Source of the DNA: Salinispora fenicalii
GTDB lineage: Bacteria; Actinomycetota; Actinomycetes; Mycobacteriales; Micromonosporaceae
Direction: 5' to 3'
Assembly: GCF_000514815.1 (NCBI RefSeq)
Contig: NZ_KI911473.1
Location: 24,578-88,577, forward strand
Length of the DNA: 64,000 nt
The position numbers and the translations under genes are program-made. Under the pieces are notes generated by a model. It saw only the letters and a list, made by a program, of their open reading frames with translations. It ran no database searches and was not told where the DNA came from. Shown in pieces: positions 11,101 through 19,559 of this stretch. Every line of letters starts with the position of its first letter. The stretch's first letter is position 1.

Positions 11101-14100
11101 GGCACGCAGCGCCGACGCCAGTTCCTCCTCGTCGGTGACGTCGGCACGCAGGAACAGCACCTCCCCACCGTGCGCGGCCGCCGCGTCGCCGAGCGCCGTG
11201 AGCGCCGCCGGGGCCTCCGAGCGGCCGACGAGAACCACCCGGGACCGGTGGTGCCGCACCAGGTACCCGGCGATGATCCGGGCCGCACTGCCAGCCCCGC
11301 CGGTGATGACGTACGTGCCGCCGGGACGCCACGCCAGCGGGGCCGCGTCGGGCGCCGGAAGCCACCGTCGCACCGAGCGCAGGGTACCGGTCCAGCGAAC
11401 CTCGTCGGTGCTGGCGGACGCCTCCGCGACCAGCATGTCGGGGCTGAGGGTCACGCCCTCGGAGGTGGTCACCCGTACCGCGCGGAAGAACGGGTTCTCG
11501 TGGGCGAGCGCCCGGGCGAAGCCGACGACGGTGGCCGCGGCCGGTGTGACGGAGTCGTCGGGTGTCGCCACCAGGTACGTGACGCGGCGCGTACGGGTCG
11601 CCAGCCGAGCTAGGTCCATGGCCGTGCGTAGCAGCCGCTCGGCGTCGTCGGGATTGTCGCCGAGGGGAGCCCGGCGGTCGACGACCACCAGCGACGAGGC
11701 GCCGGTAAGCCAGCGTTCGAGGGACGCCACGTCCGGGACGCTGGGCATTGCGCGCACGTCGGACGCACCGGGGTCCACGAGCGCCACGACGTCACCGTCG
11801 AGAGCCGTGGCGGAGGGGGGCTCCGGCTCCCAGACGGGCCGGTAGTGCACCGTCAGCTCCACCGCGACGGCCGATTCGGCTGCTGCGGCGGGCCGCAGCG
11901 CCACCGACAGCGGGAGCGGGAGCCGGACGGCGGCGAACGGATACCCCGGCAGCGGCACCCGCCGCCGGGACCCCCGGGGCAGCAGCGACGACCAGTCGAG
12001 GGTCGCACCGTCGACCCAGAGCCGGCCCAGTTTGTCCCAGCGCCGTGCCCGCACGAGCTTGCCCAGGGCCTCCGTGAGTTCCGGGCTTCCGTCGAACACC
12101 TCGGCGACCTGCGATCGGCGGCCGGCCTGCCCCCGCATCACCTCGGCGGGCCACTCCCCCACCCCGAGACGGTCGAGCACGTCGAGCAGGTGCTCGCGGT
12201 CGCGGGCCACGACCGCGGCGCGACACTCGAACGGCTGCCGTCCGGCCCGCAGGGTGTACGCGACGTCGGCGAGCGAGCAGCCGGCACCGTCCGTGCGGAG
12301 GTGCTCGGCGAGTCGCCGGCACACCTGCTGAAGCTGCTCCACGCTACGTGCCGACAACGGCACCGGCTCCGGGCCGTCAGCCACCACCGCATCCGTGGTG
12401 GCGGGCGCCTCGTCGATGACGAGGTGCACGTTGACGCCACCGGCGCCGAACGAGCTGACAGCGGCCCGCCGGGGCTCGTGCGACGCCGACCAGGGTTCCC
12501 GCGTGCGCTGTACCGACAGCGGTGTGCCGGCGAACTCGATGTGCGGGTTGAGCGCGTCGGCGTGCAGCGACGGTACGAGGGTGCGTTGATCCAGTTGCAG
12601 CAGCACCTTGGTCACCCCGGCGAGGGCGGCAGCCGCCTCCAGGTGCCCGATGTTGCTCTTGATGCTTCCGATCGGGAGGTGCCCGGCGGCTCCGCGCAGC
12701 CGCAGCCCCTCGGTCAGGCCGCGTACCTCGATGGGATCGCCGAGCGGTGTGCCCGTGCCGTGTGCCTCGATGTAGCCCAATGATCGTGGGTCGATGCCGG
12801 CGGCCTGCCACGTCGCGGCGATGAGATCCGCCTGCGCGGCCGGACTGGGCACCATGAAACCGTTGGTGCGGCCGTCGGTGTTCGTGCCGACGGCGCGGAT
12901 CACCCCGTACACGTGGTCGCCGTCGGCGAGGGCGTCGCGCAGCGGACGCAGGACCAGGGCCGCCACGCCCTCGCTCGTGACCATGCCGTCGGCGGCCGCA
13001 GAGAACGGCTGGCAGCGCCCCCGTCGGGACAACATCCCCTGCTGGGCGTACTGGATCCGGCGTGCGGGGTGCAGGATGAGATTGGCGGCGCCCACTATCG
13101 CTGCCCGGACCCGTCCGGCGCGCAGGGCGTCGAAGGCGAGTTGCAGCGCGACCCCGGACGCCGAGCAGGCGGTGTCGACGACCAGGCTGGGCCCGGTGAG
13201 GTCGAGGAAGTGAGAGATGCGGTTGGCCAACTGGTACAGATCCGCGTTCGGATAGCGGGCGGTCCCGGACAGGGCGGCCGCGGCGTTGGCGACCGCGAAG
13301 TCGGAACTCATGGCGCCGATGTAGACGCCGGTGTCGCGACCGAGATCGTCGGGATGGCCGGCGTCCTCCAAGGCGTGGTAGGCGACTTGGAGCAGTAGTC
13401 GTTGCTGCGGGTCCATCGTCTCGGCCTCGGCCGGGGAGATGCCGAAGAACAGCGGGTCGAACTCGTCGATATCGTCCAGCACACCGCCCGCGGCGGTGTA
13501 GGTCTTGGCGCGGCCACCGTCCGGGGCGACGACGTCGTAGTCACCCCAGCGGACCGACACGTCCCCGACGAGGTCGTGTCCGTGCAGCAGGTGCCGCCAC
13601 AACTGGCGCACGTCGCTGGCACCGGGGTAACGACCGGCGACGCCGACCACGGCGATACCGTCGCCCGGCTCGACCGCGGGCGGAGCCGACCGGGCCGGGC
13701 ACGCGGCCGGCTGTGCAGGCGCGACCGGCCGGGTGGGTGCCACAGACGGGCCCGGCCGGGCACCGGGGAGCTGGGCGGCGATGTCGCCGAGCGTCCGATG
13801 CTCGAAAAACAGGGTGCGCGGCAGCCGCCCGAACGTCGCCTCCAGTGCGACCGTGGCATCGACGATCTGCAGCGAGCTGAGGCTCAACGACTCCACGGTC
13901 GTCGCCGCGTCCAGGGTGTCCGGTGCCTGGGAGCCCGCGACGGCGACGGCCTGGGTGACGGCGTTCAGCGCGTCGGCTGACACCGCAGCGTCCGAAGGTA
14001 CCGGGGCGGCGCGGTCGACGTGGCGGCCCACCGCCGCGATGTCGTGGTACTCGACCGCGATTCGGGCCAGTGCGGCGAGCTTGCGGATATCGACCGGCGC

Positions 14101-17100
14101 CGCCGGCGTCACTTTGGCTGGTGCAGCGTCGACGGGGCGTGGTGCCTCCTGCGGGGTGAACCGTGCCGCCGCGGCGGTCGCCACCGCGGCGCGGTAGACG
14201 ATCCGCTCGTCGCTGTCCACGGTGCCGGTGCCGAGCACCGCGTCGAAGAACCGGCGCGCGGGCGTGTTGCGGCTGGTAGGCACCAGGACGGCGTCCACCT
14301 GCGCATCCGGTGGCCACCGGTCCGCCACGCGGGACAGCAGTGTGTGTTCCACGCCCTTACCCATGGCCCGGCAGCTGAGCAGGAAGGTGTCGAGTTCCAC
14401 CCGGCCGGCCGCGGTCATGCTCATCGCGACGCCGACCAACCCGTAGTCACCGAACCGGTCGACGGCGTGCGCGACCCAACACTGGTTGCCCTCGCCCAGC
14501 CAGCGGCGGATCTCCGCCTCGGTGCGCCGGACCCCGGACAGGTTGAACTGGTTGGTGCGCTGTGTCAGCTGGGCGACCCGGTCGAGTTCCTCCGGACGCG
14601 CCTCATGGACATCGACGCGTAGGTCCAGACCCGCGAGGAAGTCCTGGAAGGTCAGCGCGGTGTCGGCGAGGTCCCGTCGGCGGCGTTCGGCACGGTAGGA
14701 GTCGTTACGGAGCCGGTCCGCGTCGGTGACGCCGGTCCGGTCGAAGGCCCAAACACGACGCAGGATCCCGGGGATCTGTTGGTCGTCGGCGGGCAGTGTC
14801 AGGGCCAGGACGCCGGGGTGGGCGGCGGCCACCTCCGCTGTCTCCATCGGGTTGTCGTCGAGCAGGACCATGCTGTCGACACCAATGCTGAGCTCGTCGG
14901 CCAGTTCGGTCAGGGACATAGACTTCGGGTTCCAGGTGATACGTCGGGCGGCGACGTGTTCCGGCCGTAGCGGCATCCCAGGGTGACGGCGGAAGACCGC
15001 GTCGACGTCCTCGGCGGTGTTCTTGCTAGCGAGGCAAATCAGGACGCCATCGTCGTGGAGCCGGACGGCCCACTCCTGCAGCGCACGGTGCCCCGCGGTG
15101 ACGGTGACACCGTCCGGTCCGGTTTCACCGCAGACACCACGCCAGAGGGTGTTGTCACAGTCGAGCACCAGGGCTTTGAAAGGCGGCACCAGCGCCGCGT
15201 GGACGCGGCGCATGACCGTCACGGCGAGCGCGTGGAAGCCCTCGGCGGTGTACGGGATGTGCGCGAGCTGCTCCCGGGCCGGGTCGAAGGGTGTCGGTAC
15301 GTCGTACCCGTCGGCCCAGTCCGCGCTGCCGACGACGAGTACGCCCAGGTCGCGCAGCCCCGCGCCGAGCCGGTCCGCGCGCCCGCCCTGCCCGGCGTCG
15401 TCGTTCGAGGGACACAGGACCACGACCAGGGGTGCCACCGCACGGTCGAGGTAGGTGCGCGCCGCGGCCACGAAGTCGTCGACCGGCTGCTCGCCGGGGG
15501 GCCAGTCGGACAACCGCAGCAGCGCGACGTTCACGCCTTTGCCGTTGATGGCGAAGACGCTGCCCGGGTCGAGCAACTGCTGGAAGACCTGGGCGTATGG
15601 AGCGGCCCGCACACTCAGGTCGAGCGCCAGATCCTCGGTCCACCGCTCGAGGAGCGGTATCAGCGGATCGACGGCGAAGGTCGCCGCCACCGCAAGGGTG
15701 CCCGCCTCAGTCCTGGTGTCACCGTCGGGGGTGGGCACGGGGAACTCCTCGACGAGCCCAGGTTCGCCGGAGCCGATCCGCCGCACGAGTGCGACCGCCG
15801 CGAGTTCCGGGTCGAGGGGCTGCTCCGCACCGAGCGCGGAGTCGGCGAAGGTGGTGGCGAGCCGGGGCGGCCGTGCGATCAGGGTGCGGATGCCCGGATG
15901 CCGCGACGCCGCGGTCCGCACCATCGACTCGAGAGCGTGCTTGGCGGTGACGTAGTGGTCCAGGCCCCGGGGAGGGCGGTGGACGTATGCGGAGGAAATC
16001 GCCACCAGCCACCCGGCGCGCTCGGCCAGCGCAGCGGCGAAGGCGGACAGCGGCGTCTGGGACACGGCGATCGCCTCCGCGGTGTACGCGGCGGATCGCG
16101 GACCGAAGGCGGGGTCGGTGGGGTGCTCCTGCACGGGGGGACCCGCGTTGAGCAGCAGCAGGTCGAGCCCACCGTGCTCTGCCGCGATGGTTCCGGCGAG
16201 ACGCTCACACCAGCCCGCGTCGGCCACGTCACCTTCGACGAGGCGAATCCGATGGGCGTCGGTGCCCATCGCGGCCGCCATCTCGCGGGCCTCGCCGCCG
16301 CTGCGCGCGAACGCCGCATACACCTCACAGCCCGCGACCGCCAAGGCTTGGGTGAGCGCGGCGCCGAGCCCGCGGCTGCCGCCGGTCACCAGGGCGACCT
16401 TGCCAGTCAGCGAACCGGGCGGGTCGGCGAGCAGCCGCCGGATGCGCGCGGTGTCGGGGGGCCGGTGTTCACGGCGGACGAAGGTCATCACGTCGACCTC
16501 GGCGCCGCGCGTCCCGGTGGACAGTCGACCAGCCAGGCGCACCCGCCGGTAACGGTTGTCGACATCGACGACCGCACCCTCCGCGGTGAAGCCGTCGCCG
16601 GTCGGGTCGCCGCCGAAGGTCGCCGCGATGGCGCTGATGAGGGCGGCACGCCCTGGTACACGCATGCCGGCGAGGTAGCTGGCCCAGCTGAGAGCGGCGA
16701 CATGCTCAACGTCGACGCCCACAGCGTGCAGACTCAGTTCCCGGACGAGATCGTCGAGGCGCGCCCAGTCCGGCTGGTACTCCTGGCCTAGTGGCCCGGC
16801 GTCGGCCATCTCCTCGATCGGCGGTGTGTCGGCTTCGGTGACGCTGGACGGCCGTCCGCCGGTCGGTGCCTGGGCGAGATCGGCGCCGGTGTGCTCGGCG
16901 GTGATCTCGATGACCGTGCGGGTCCCGTCGAGGACCCGCAGGTGCAGGTGGTCCCCGTTCTCCTCGGCGGCGACCTCGTATTCCGTGTCCGGAAGGACCG
17001 GGTACCGGAAGCTGGCCCTGAGTCGGCGCAGGCAACGGCCGGTGCGAGCCGGACCGTGTGACAGCGCTACCAACAGGGCCAGCACGCCGTGCGCCACGGG

Positions 17101-17232
17101 CCGGCCGAAGGGCGTCTTGTGGGCGTAGGCGGGGTCGACGTGCAGGGGACTGACGTCGAGGCTGGCCGAGGCGAACTCGGCGACCAGGGTAGCGGGCACG
17201 CGGAAGCGCACCCCGTGGATCGGCTGGTGCAT
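5137..17232 (-). CDS. trans-AT polyketide synthase, loading and first extension modules (4031 aa)
   Basis: Giant PKS that probably starts the chain. Order: MaoC-like hot-dog hydratase/dehydratase (1-270; DVSPLHVD places Asp26 and His31), SDR ketoreductase (275-515; TGGSRGLG near 281, YVTAK), FkbH-like HAD/acyl-transfer region (530-1050; DCDNTLW near 691), ACP (1085-1160, LSLSS), KS1 (1185-1610, DTACSAS near 1354, HGTGT), KR1 (1760-2215), ACP (2235-2305, GFNSM), KS2 (2345-2775, DTACSSS), KR2 (2975-3430, GGTGGLG), ACP (3450-3530, GVDSI), KS3 (3555-4000, DTACSSS, HGTGT). No AT domain is present. FkbH homologues move a glyceryl unit from 1,3-bisphosphoglycerate to an ACP; fused MaoC and SDR could convert it to a lactyl-type starter (inference). 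KR1 has a B-type-like Asp in its loop; KR2 lacks it (A-type-like). The start is ATG behind GAGGAG, nine bases away. The gene lies 23 bp after the AT gene, in one operon. Confidence 0.95.
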   Translation of the reverse strand: MHQPIHGVRFRVPATLVAEFASASLDVSPLHVDPAYAHKTPFGRPVAHGVLALLVALSHGPARTGRCLRRLRASFRYPVLPDTEYEVAAEENGDHLHLRVLDGTRTVIEITAEHTGADLAQAPTGGRPSSVTEADTPPIEEMADAGPLGQEYQPDWARLDDLVRELSLHAVGVDVEHVAALSWASYLAGMRVPGRAALISAIAATFGGDPTGDGFTAEGAVVDVDNRYRRVRLAGRLSTGTRGAEVDVMTFVRREHRPPDTARIRRLLADPPGSLTGKVALVTGGSRGLGAALTQALAVAGCEVYAAFARSGGEAREMAAAMGTDAHRIRLVEGDVADAGWCERLAGTIAAEHGGLDLLLLNAGPPVQEHPTDPAFGPRSAAYTAEAIAVSQTPLSAFAAALAERAGWLVAISSAYVHRPPRGLDHYVTAKHALESMVRTAASRHPGIRTLIARPPRLATTFADSALGAEQPLDPELAAVALVRRIGSGEPGLVEEFPVPTPDGDTRTEAGTLAVAATFAVDPLIPLLERWTEDLALDLSVRAAPYAQVFQQLLDPGSVFAINGKGVNVALLRLSDWPPGEQPVDDFVAAARTYLDRAVAPLVVVLCPSNDDAGQGGRADRLGAGLRDLGVLVVGSADWADGYDVPTPFDPAREQLAHIPYTAEGFHALAVTVMRRVHAALVPPFKALVLDCDNTLWRGVCGETGPDGVTVTAGHRALQEWAVRLHDDGVLICLASKNTAEDVDAVFRRHPGMPLRPEHVAARRITWNPKSMSLTELADELSIGVDSMVLLDDNPMETAEVAAAHPGVLALTLPADDQQIPGILRRVWAFDRTGVTDADRLRNDSYRAERRRRDLADTALTFQDFLAGLDLRVDVHEARPEELDRVAQLTQRTNQFNLSGVRRTEAEIRRWLGEGNQCWVAHAVDRFGDYGLVGVAMSMTAAGRVELDTFLLSCRAMGKGVEHTLLSRVADRWPPDAQVDAVLVPTSRNTPARRFFDAVLGTGTVDSDERIVYRAAVATAAAARFTPQEAPRPVDAAPAKVTPAAPVDIRKLAALARIAVEYHDIAAVGRHVDRAAPVPSDAAVSADALNAVTQAVAVAGSQAPDTLDAATTVESLSLSSLQIVDATVALEATFGRLPRTLFFEHRTLGDIAAQLPGARPGPSVAPTRPVAPAQPAACPARSAPPAVEPGDGIAVVGVAGRYPGASDVRQLWRHLLHGHDLVGDVSVRWGDYDVVAPDGGRAKTYTAAGGVLDDIDEFDPLFFGISPAEAETMDPQQRLLLQVAYHALEDAGHPDDLGRDTGVYIGAMSSDFAVANAAAALSGTARYPNADLYQLANRISHFLDLTGPSLVVDTACSASGVALQLAFDALRAGRVRAAIVGAANLILHPARRIQYAQQGMLSRRGRCQPFSAAADGMVTSEGVAALVLRPLRDALADGDHVYGVIRAVGTNTDGRTNGFMVPSPAAQADLIAATWQAAGIDPRSLGYIEAHGTGTPLGDPIEVRGLTEGLRLRGAAGHLPIGSIKSNIGHLEAAAALAGVTKVLLQLDQRTLVPSLHADALNPHIEFAGTPLSVQRTREPWSASHEPRRAAVSSFGAGGVNVHLVIDEAPATTDAVVADGPEPVPLSARSVEQLQQVCRRLAEHLRTDGAGCSLADVAYTLRAGRQPFECRAAVVARDREHLLDVLDRLGVGEWPAEVMRGQAGRRSQVAEVFDGSPELTEALGKLVRARRWDKLGRLWVDGATLDWSSLLPRGSRRRVPLPGYPFAAVRLPLPLSVALRPAAAAESAVAVELTVHYRPVWEPEPPSATALDGDVVALVDPGASDVRAMPSVPDVASLERWLTGASSLVVVDRRAPLGDNPDDAERLLRTAMDLARLATRTRRVTYLVATPDDSVTPAAATVVGFARALAHENPFFRAVRVTTSEGVTLSPDMLVAEASASTDEVRWTGTLRSVRRWLPAPDAAPLAWRPGGTYVITGGAGSAARIIAGYLVRHHRSRVVLVGRSEAPAALTALGDAAAAHGGEVLFLRADVTDEEELASALRAARQRFGRLHGVVHAAGVTADRAFTGQDEATVRRVTAPKITGAVLLDRLTADDELDFFVLMSSVVSLFGNAGQSGYAAANAYLDGFATWRAARVREGARRGISLSVLWPSWANGGMVMPEATRRLFRTTLGLTPMDDATAIGALEQALGGGPGAVLVGHGDQARIQQALERRVAANGSTSPRPSRESLVTTVRSDLRTEAARLVKLDAAAVDVTAEFGDYGFNSMLFTDFTNWLNERFGLTLTPVVFFTYRTLDTLAAALVEQHDVAPAVELATYGEPTSPGSPAPSTSPPSTIPAHPIMVIAERSLAREEPIAVVGMAGRFPGAADLDEYWRLLMTGACVTGAPPPGRESSPGWPGGYLDAITRFDASFFGISPREARLMDPQQRLFLETAWQAVEHAGYDPRRLAGTATGVFAAATLHDYSELLKDAGEETAGHTITGHVHSIIANRVSYLLDLTGPSETIDTACSSSLTALHRAVNAVRHGECSSAIVGGVNVLLTTDWFASLDLTGVLSPTGRCWAFDARADGFVRSEGVAAVLVKPLARALEDGDTVHGVILGTAVNHGGRGHSLTAPRPDGQAAVVAAALRQAGVSPRDVTFIETHGTGTKLGDPVELAGLREAFAQLGAPDSRPWCHLGAVKGTVGHLESAAGMASLLKVLLAFRHGVLPPNASGQVPNPHLDLGDGPFQLLDRAVPWAPDDPDPGRAGRHAGISSFGFGGANAHTVLREPPAAPEPEPDTGQDHVVVLSARTDAQLRRYARRLRRSLDDEPLAIADVAYTSRVGRTPLPCRLALVATSCQQLADLLDRHLAGGRHPAVHVGDGPEPAPGDTAQVTAHRWARGLDISWPTEPRRRRVPLPTYPFDHSTAHGLPADVPAAVGPAPTRRPPTTPADVPAPVSPAPTGGRPATDVTPRLLVKQWSPAPAEAAAEPAEPPTCLLILSSDACLPALDALAAHPHTTWLVMRPVSTLPNLTSSDYETDFGDHDAGRGATEKIIAEHGPLTHVVDLADATSTTPLPEAGRLGVLQAVARHARSTPVQFVHVTRGVSALGDTEPAVAGARLAALVRAVGAEYRNMRTVTLDVDLPSDDVSGQLDLALAELGSPTSAEVAHRGGVRHVPRLATPSSRPGRGDGHLGDVPVRADATYLITGGTGGLGLATAELLAARGARRLALAGLRPAPERETWDALGPDDPWYHRVAAVRRLEEAGAAVTLHHGDLTDTAAVRNLVGALSPVAGVIHAAGVTGPTPAFVHKSFAEIERCWTPKGAALDVLLDAVGPEHLDFFVCYSSLSAVVTDLAAGLSDYASANGYLDAAMARAQARATRAGRATKYLSINWGSWAGLGMGEVTNDRYRRSGFAALTRDQGLALLDIAMATVGHTSVVAAARAKPSPADPPADIGDDAVPPPRENAPEQSDLHARCVRHLRGVLARHLLLDESRIAADMTFADLGVDSILIAAIVPDLEVLAGAPLEPSLVLEHPSVDRLAAYLLDHHRAGVTRWAAPPAGAAATAAAPAAGHRRGTGDPLAVIGMAGRYPAAENLDAFWDLLRSGRSGVTEVPRSRWDVATLYSPALRDGMSVSKWGGFLTGIEEFDPDHFGIRAEYADHMDPLVRLLLECAAQTFADAGYRPTELAGRRVGVFAGAATSSYPHRITVPHRGTATGLNQNFIAAQLAQTYDLRGPNLVVDTACSSSLSAVYLARQALLTGECEMALVGGADLILDERPYLTLSAAQALSPDGVCHVFDADANGLVPGEGVGAVLLRRLDDALAAGDRVLAVIEAAAMNNDGRTMGLTTPNPDAQRDVVADALAKAGVGAETLSYIEAHGTGTMIGDPIELRALTQVFQRSTTERGFCAIGSVKSNLGHLLMAAGMASLHKVMLSLRHRALPPTLHCRRPNPRFAFDESPFYPNLRLREWPVRHGVRRAGVSAFGFGGTNCHVVVREPLSDETPRGGSVREALPAPVFHRRRFWVDGPALAPVPARSPLLELEDLR
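8380..8493 (-). repeat. 57-bp tandem duplication in the PKS linker before KR2
   Basis: Two adjacent 57-bp units encode 19-residue Ala/Pro-rich segments, both beginning ADVPA and sharing the PAPT core. They lie in the linker between the post-KS2 segment and the structural half of KR2. This is a low-complexity hinge, not a catalytic domain. Confidence 0.7.
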
Positions 17233-17255
17233 GCGAACAGGCTCCTCGGGCCGTT

Positions 17256-18122
17256 TCAGAGGCCGGCGGCGGCGGGCGTGCGGAGGGCTTCGATACGTTT
17301 GATGAGTCCGGTGAGCACCGTGCCGGGGCCGACCTCGCGTACGGCGGCGTTGGGGTGGCCGAGTAGGTGGTCGATGGTGTCGCTCCAGCGAACAGGGCTG
17401 GTGAGCTGTCGTACGAGCAGGCCGGCGACATCGCCGTCGTACGGCAGCGCGGTGACGTTGGAGACGACGGGTATTTTGAGCCGGGACAGCACCCGGCGGC
17501 CAAGGAAATGGGCGAACTTCTCCGCGGCCGGTGCCATGTACCGGGAGTGGAAGGCGCCGGTGACCGGCAGGGTCACAACGGTGGCGCCACGGTCCTGCAA
17601 GGTGCGGCTGACGGCGGCGACGTCCGGCGGCGGGCCGGAGATGACTGTCTGGTCCGGGGCGTTGAGATTGGCGATGTCGACGCCGACGCCCTCCGGGCCG
17701 TCGAGGGCGTCACGGACGGCTTCCAGGGAGAGACCGATGATCGCGGCCATGGTGCCCGCGCCGACGGCGCCCATCAGCCGGGCACGCTCGCGGACCACCT
17801 CCAGACCGGTCCGGAAATCGAAGGCGCCGCTGGCGAACAGCGCGACGTACTCACCGAGGCTGTGCCCGGCGACGATGTCGGGAATCACCCCGCTGGTCCG
17901 CACCTCGTCGATGTAGGAGAGCGCGCCGACGACGTACATCGCGCACTGGGTGTAGCGGGTGTCGCTCAGCCGGTCCGGCGGTCCCTGTAGGCACAGCTCG
18001 ACGATCGAGTATCCCAGGACGGAATCGGCCTGCCGGACGAGGTTGGGATACTTCGGGAACAGCTGGTTGCCCATGCCGACTCGGTGCGAGCCCTGCCCGG
18101 GAAACACGAAGGCGGTGGTCAT
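17256..18122 (-). CDS. stand-alone malonyl-CoA:ACP acyltransferase (trans-AT)
   Basis: 288-residue FabD-type acyltransferase that should load malonyl units onto every ACP of the AT-less synthase. Visible motifs: FPGQGS at residues 7-12, GHSLGE near 85-90 with the nucleophilic Ser near 87, the RARLMG arginine, and GAFHS near 192, the form usually linked to malonyl specificity. The ATG overlaps the PfaD stop by four bases (ATGA), and the megasynthase starts 23 bp downstream, so all three are co-transcribed. Length is normal for a single-domain AT. A housekeeping FabD is possible by sequence alone, but its position inside the PKS operon argues for the dedicated trans-AT. Confidence 0.95.
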   Translation of the reverse strand: MTTAFVFPGQGSHRVGMGNQLFPKYPNLVRQADSVLGYSIVELCLQGPPDRLSDTRYTQCAMYVVGALSYIDEVRTSGVIPDIVAGHSLGEYVALFASGAFDFRTGLEVVRERARLMGAVGAGTMAAIIGLSLEAVRDALDGPEGVGVDIANLNAPDQTVISGPPPDVAAVSRTLQDRGATVVTLPVTGAFHSRYMAPAAEKFAHFLGRRVLSRLKIPVVSNVTALPYDGDVAGLLVRQLTSPVRWSDTIDHLLGHPNAAVREVGPGTVLTGLIKRIEALRTPAAAGL

Positions 18123-19540
18123 GGTCGGTTCTGCCCCCCGTACGGTAGCTCCGATGGCCCGGCGAACGCCGTGACCCGTTCCGTCAGCAGCTGCGCGGCA
18201 CCGCTCATCAGGAATTCCGCGATGTCGTCGACGTGACGGTTGCGCCAGTCCTCGCGTCCGGTGCCGCGCAGCAGGCCGTTGAGCGCGCCCATCGCCGGTC
18301 CGCAGTTGATCTGGTAATCCACCCGCGACTCGTCCGAACCGCTCATCGCCAGGCGGATGGACCGCACGAAGTAGGCCTTGAACACCAGCAGCATCTTGAA
18401 CTTGGGATCCGTCCGCGCCCGCTCCAGCGCCGCGGGGTTCGATCGGGCGTGGTAGGCGGCGGTCTCGTCCCATACCTCGTCGAAGCTGCGCCGGTAGTAC
18501 TTGCGCTGCACCTGCTCCGCGGTGTGCGGATCGATCTCGTCGAGCGACCCGTACCTTTGGTAGAGCTCGTACAGCTTGTTGGCCCGCGCCGGGTAGAACA
18601 ACCCGCGGCGGAGAACCTGCGCCCGGGTGCCGGTCTCGAGCATGTCGCCAGCGGGCACGATGGTCATGTCGTGCACCGAGGCGTGCTGCAACATGTCCTT
18701 GACCGGCTCGCTCGTGCCCGCCTCGACGGTGCACTGGTTGACGCTTCCGGTGAGTACGAAGTCGGCGCCCATGACGAAGGCGGCGGCGACGGCTGCCGGT
18801 GAACCGAGGCCACCGGCGGCGCCGACACGGATCCGACCGACCGCCGGGTTCCGGCGAGTTGCCTCAGCACGCATGCGAAGCGTGTCCGGCAGGAGGGTCA
18901 CCAGCGGCCGTTGATCCGTGTGACCACCGGAGTCGGCCTCGGCGCACAAGTCGTCCACCATGGGGATCTGTGCGCCGAGGGCCGCCTCCTCGGCGGTGAG
19001 GTGTCCGTCGGTCACCAGCCGCCGCAGCACGTCCTGCGGAGGGGGTGCCAGGAATGCCTCGGTGACCTCCGGGCGACTCACCTTGGCCATGACGTGGTGG
19101 GGCACCACGACCCTGCCACCTCGGTCTCGGTGGATCCCGGCGACCCGGTAGCGGACCAGGGCTGGGGTGGGGCGGATGAAGGAGGCCGCTTCCACCCGTT
19201 GCACACCTTGCTGCAGAAGCGCGTCGACCGTCGCCATCTCCCCTACGGGATTCTCGTTGCTGGCCAACAGGTTGAGGCCGAACGGACGATCAGGGGCCTC
19301 CTGCCGGATCCGCCTGACTGCGGCAGCGATCCGCTCCGGCGACAGGCCACCCGCACCGAAGTACGCCAACATCCCCGCGCGGGCCATCCGGATGACCATG
19401 TCCTCGGAGGCCACCGCCTTGTACATGGAGCCGGCCACGTAGGCGTATCGCACCTGGTGGGCGTGCCGGAAGTCCGCGCTCCCGAGCACGGCGGCGGTGA
19501 TGCGTAGCTGCTGCGGTACGCGTTCGACGACGTCGGTCAC
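18119..19540 (-). CDS. PfaD-family trans-acting enoyl reductase
   Basis: About 473-residue FMN-dependent enoyl reductase of the PfaD/2-nitropropane dioxygenase-like family, used in trans-AT and PUFA synthases to reduce enoyl-ACP intermediates. The N-terminal part has the YFGAGGLSPE segment; the middle has a TIM-barrel glycine run (GAAGGLGSP) and the C-terminal half has the family's KYYRRSF and GPAMGALN stretches. A GTG at 19552 also opens the frame, but the GTG at 19540 has GGAGG five bases upstream and is preferred. It overlaps the AT gene by four bases. Because no ER domain is seen in either megasynthase, any fully reduced positions would rely on this protein. Confidence 0.92.
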   Translation of the reverse strand: MTDVVERVPQQLRITAAVLGSADFRHAHQVRYAYVAGSMYKAVASEDMVIRMARAGMLAYFGAGGLSPERIAAAVRRIRQEAPDRPFGLNLLASNENPVGEMATVDALLQQGVQRVEAASFIRPTPALVRYRVAGIHRDRGGRVVVPHHVMAKVSRPEVTEAFLAPPPQDVLRRLVTDGHLTAEEAALGAQIPMVDDLCAEADSGGHTDQRPLVTLLPDTLRMRAEATRRNPAVGRIRVGAAGGLGSPAAVAAAFVMGADFVLTGSVNQCTVEAGTSEPVKDMLQHASVHDMTIVPAGDMLETGTRAQVLRRGLFYPARANKLYELYQRYGSLDEIDPHTAEQVQRKYYRRSFDEVWDETAAYHARSNPAALERARTDPKFKMLLVFKAYFVRSIRLAMSGSDESRVDYQINCGPAMGALNGLLRGTGREDWRNRHVDDIAEFLMSGAAQLLTERVTAFAGPSELPYGGQNRP

Positions 19541-19559
19541 GGATGCCTCCACCCGGATG

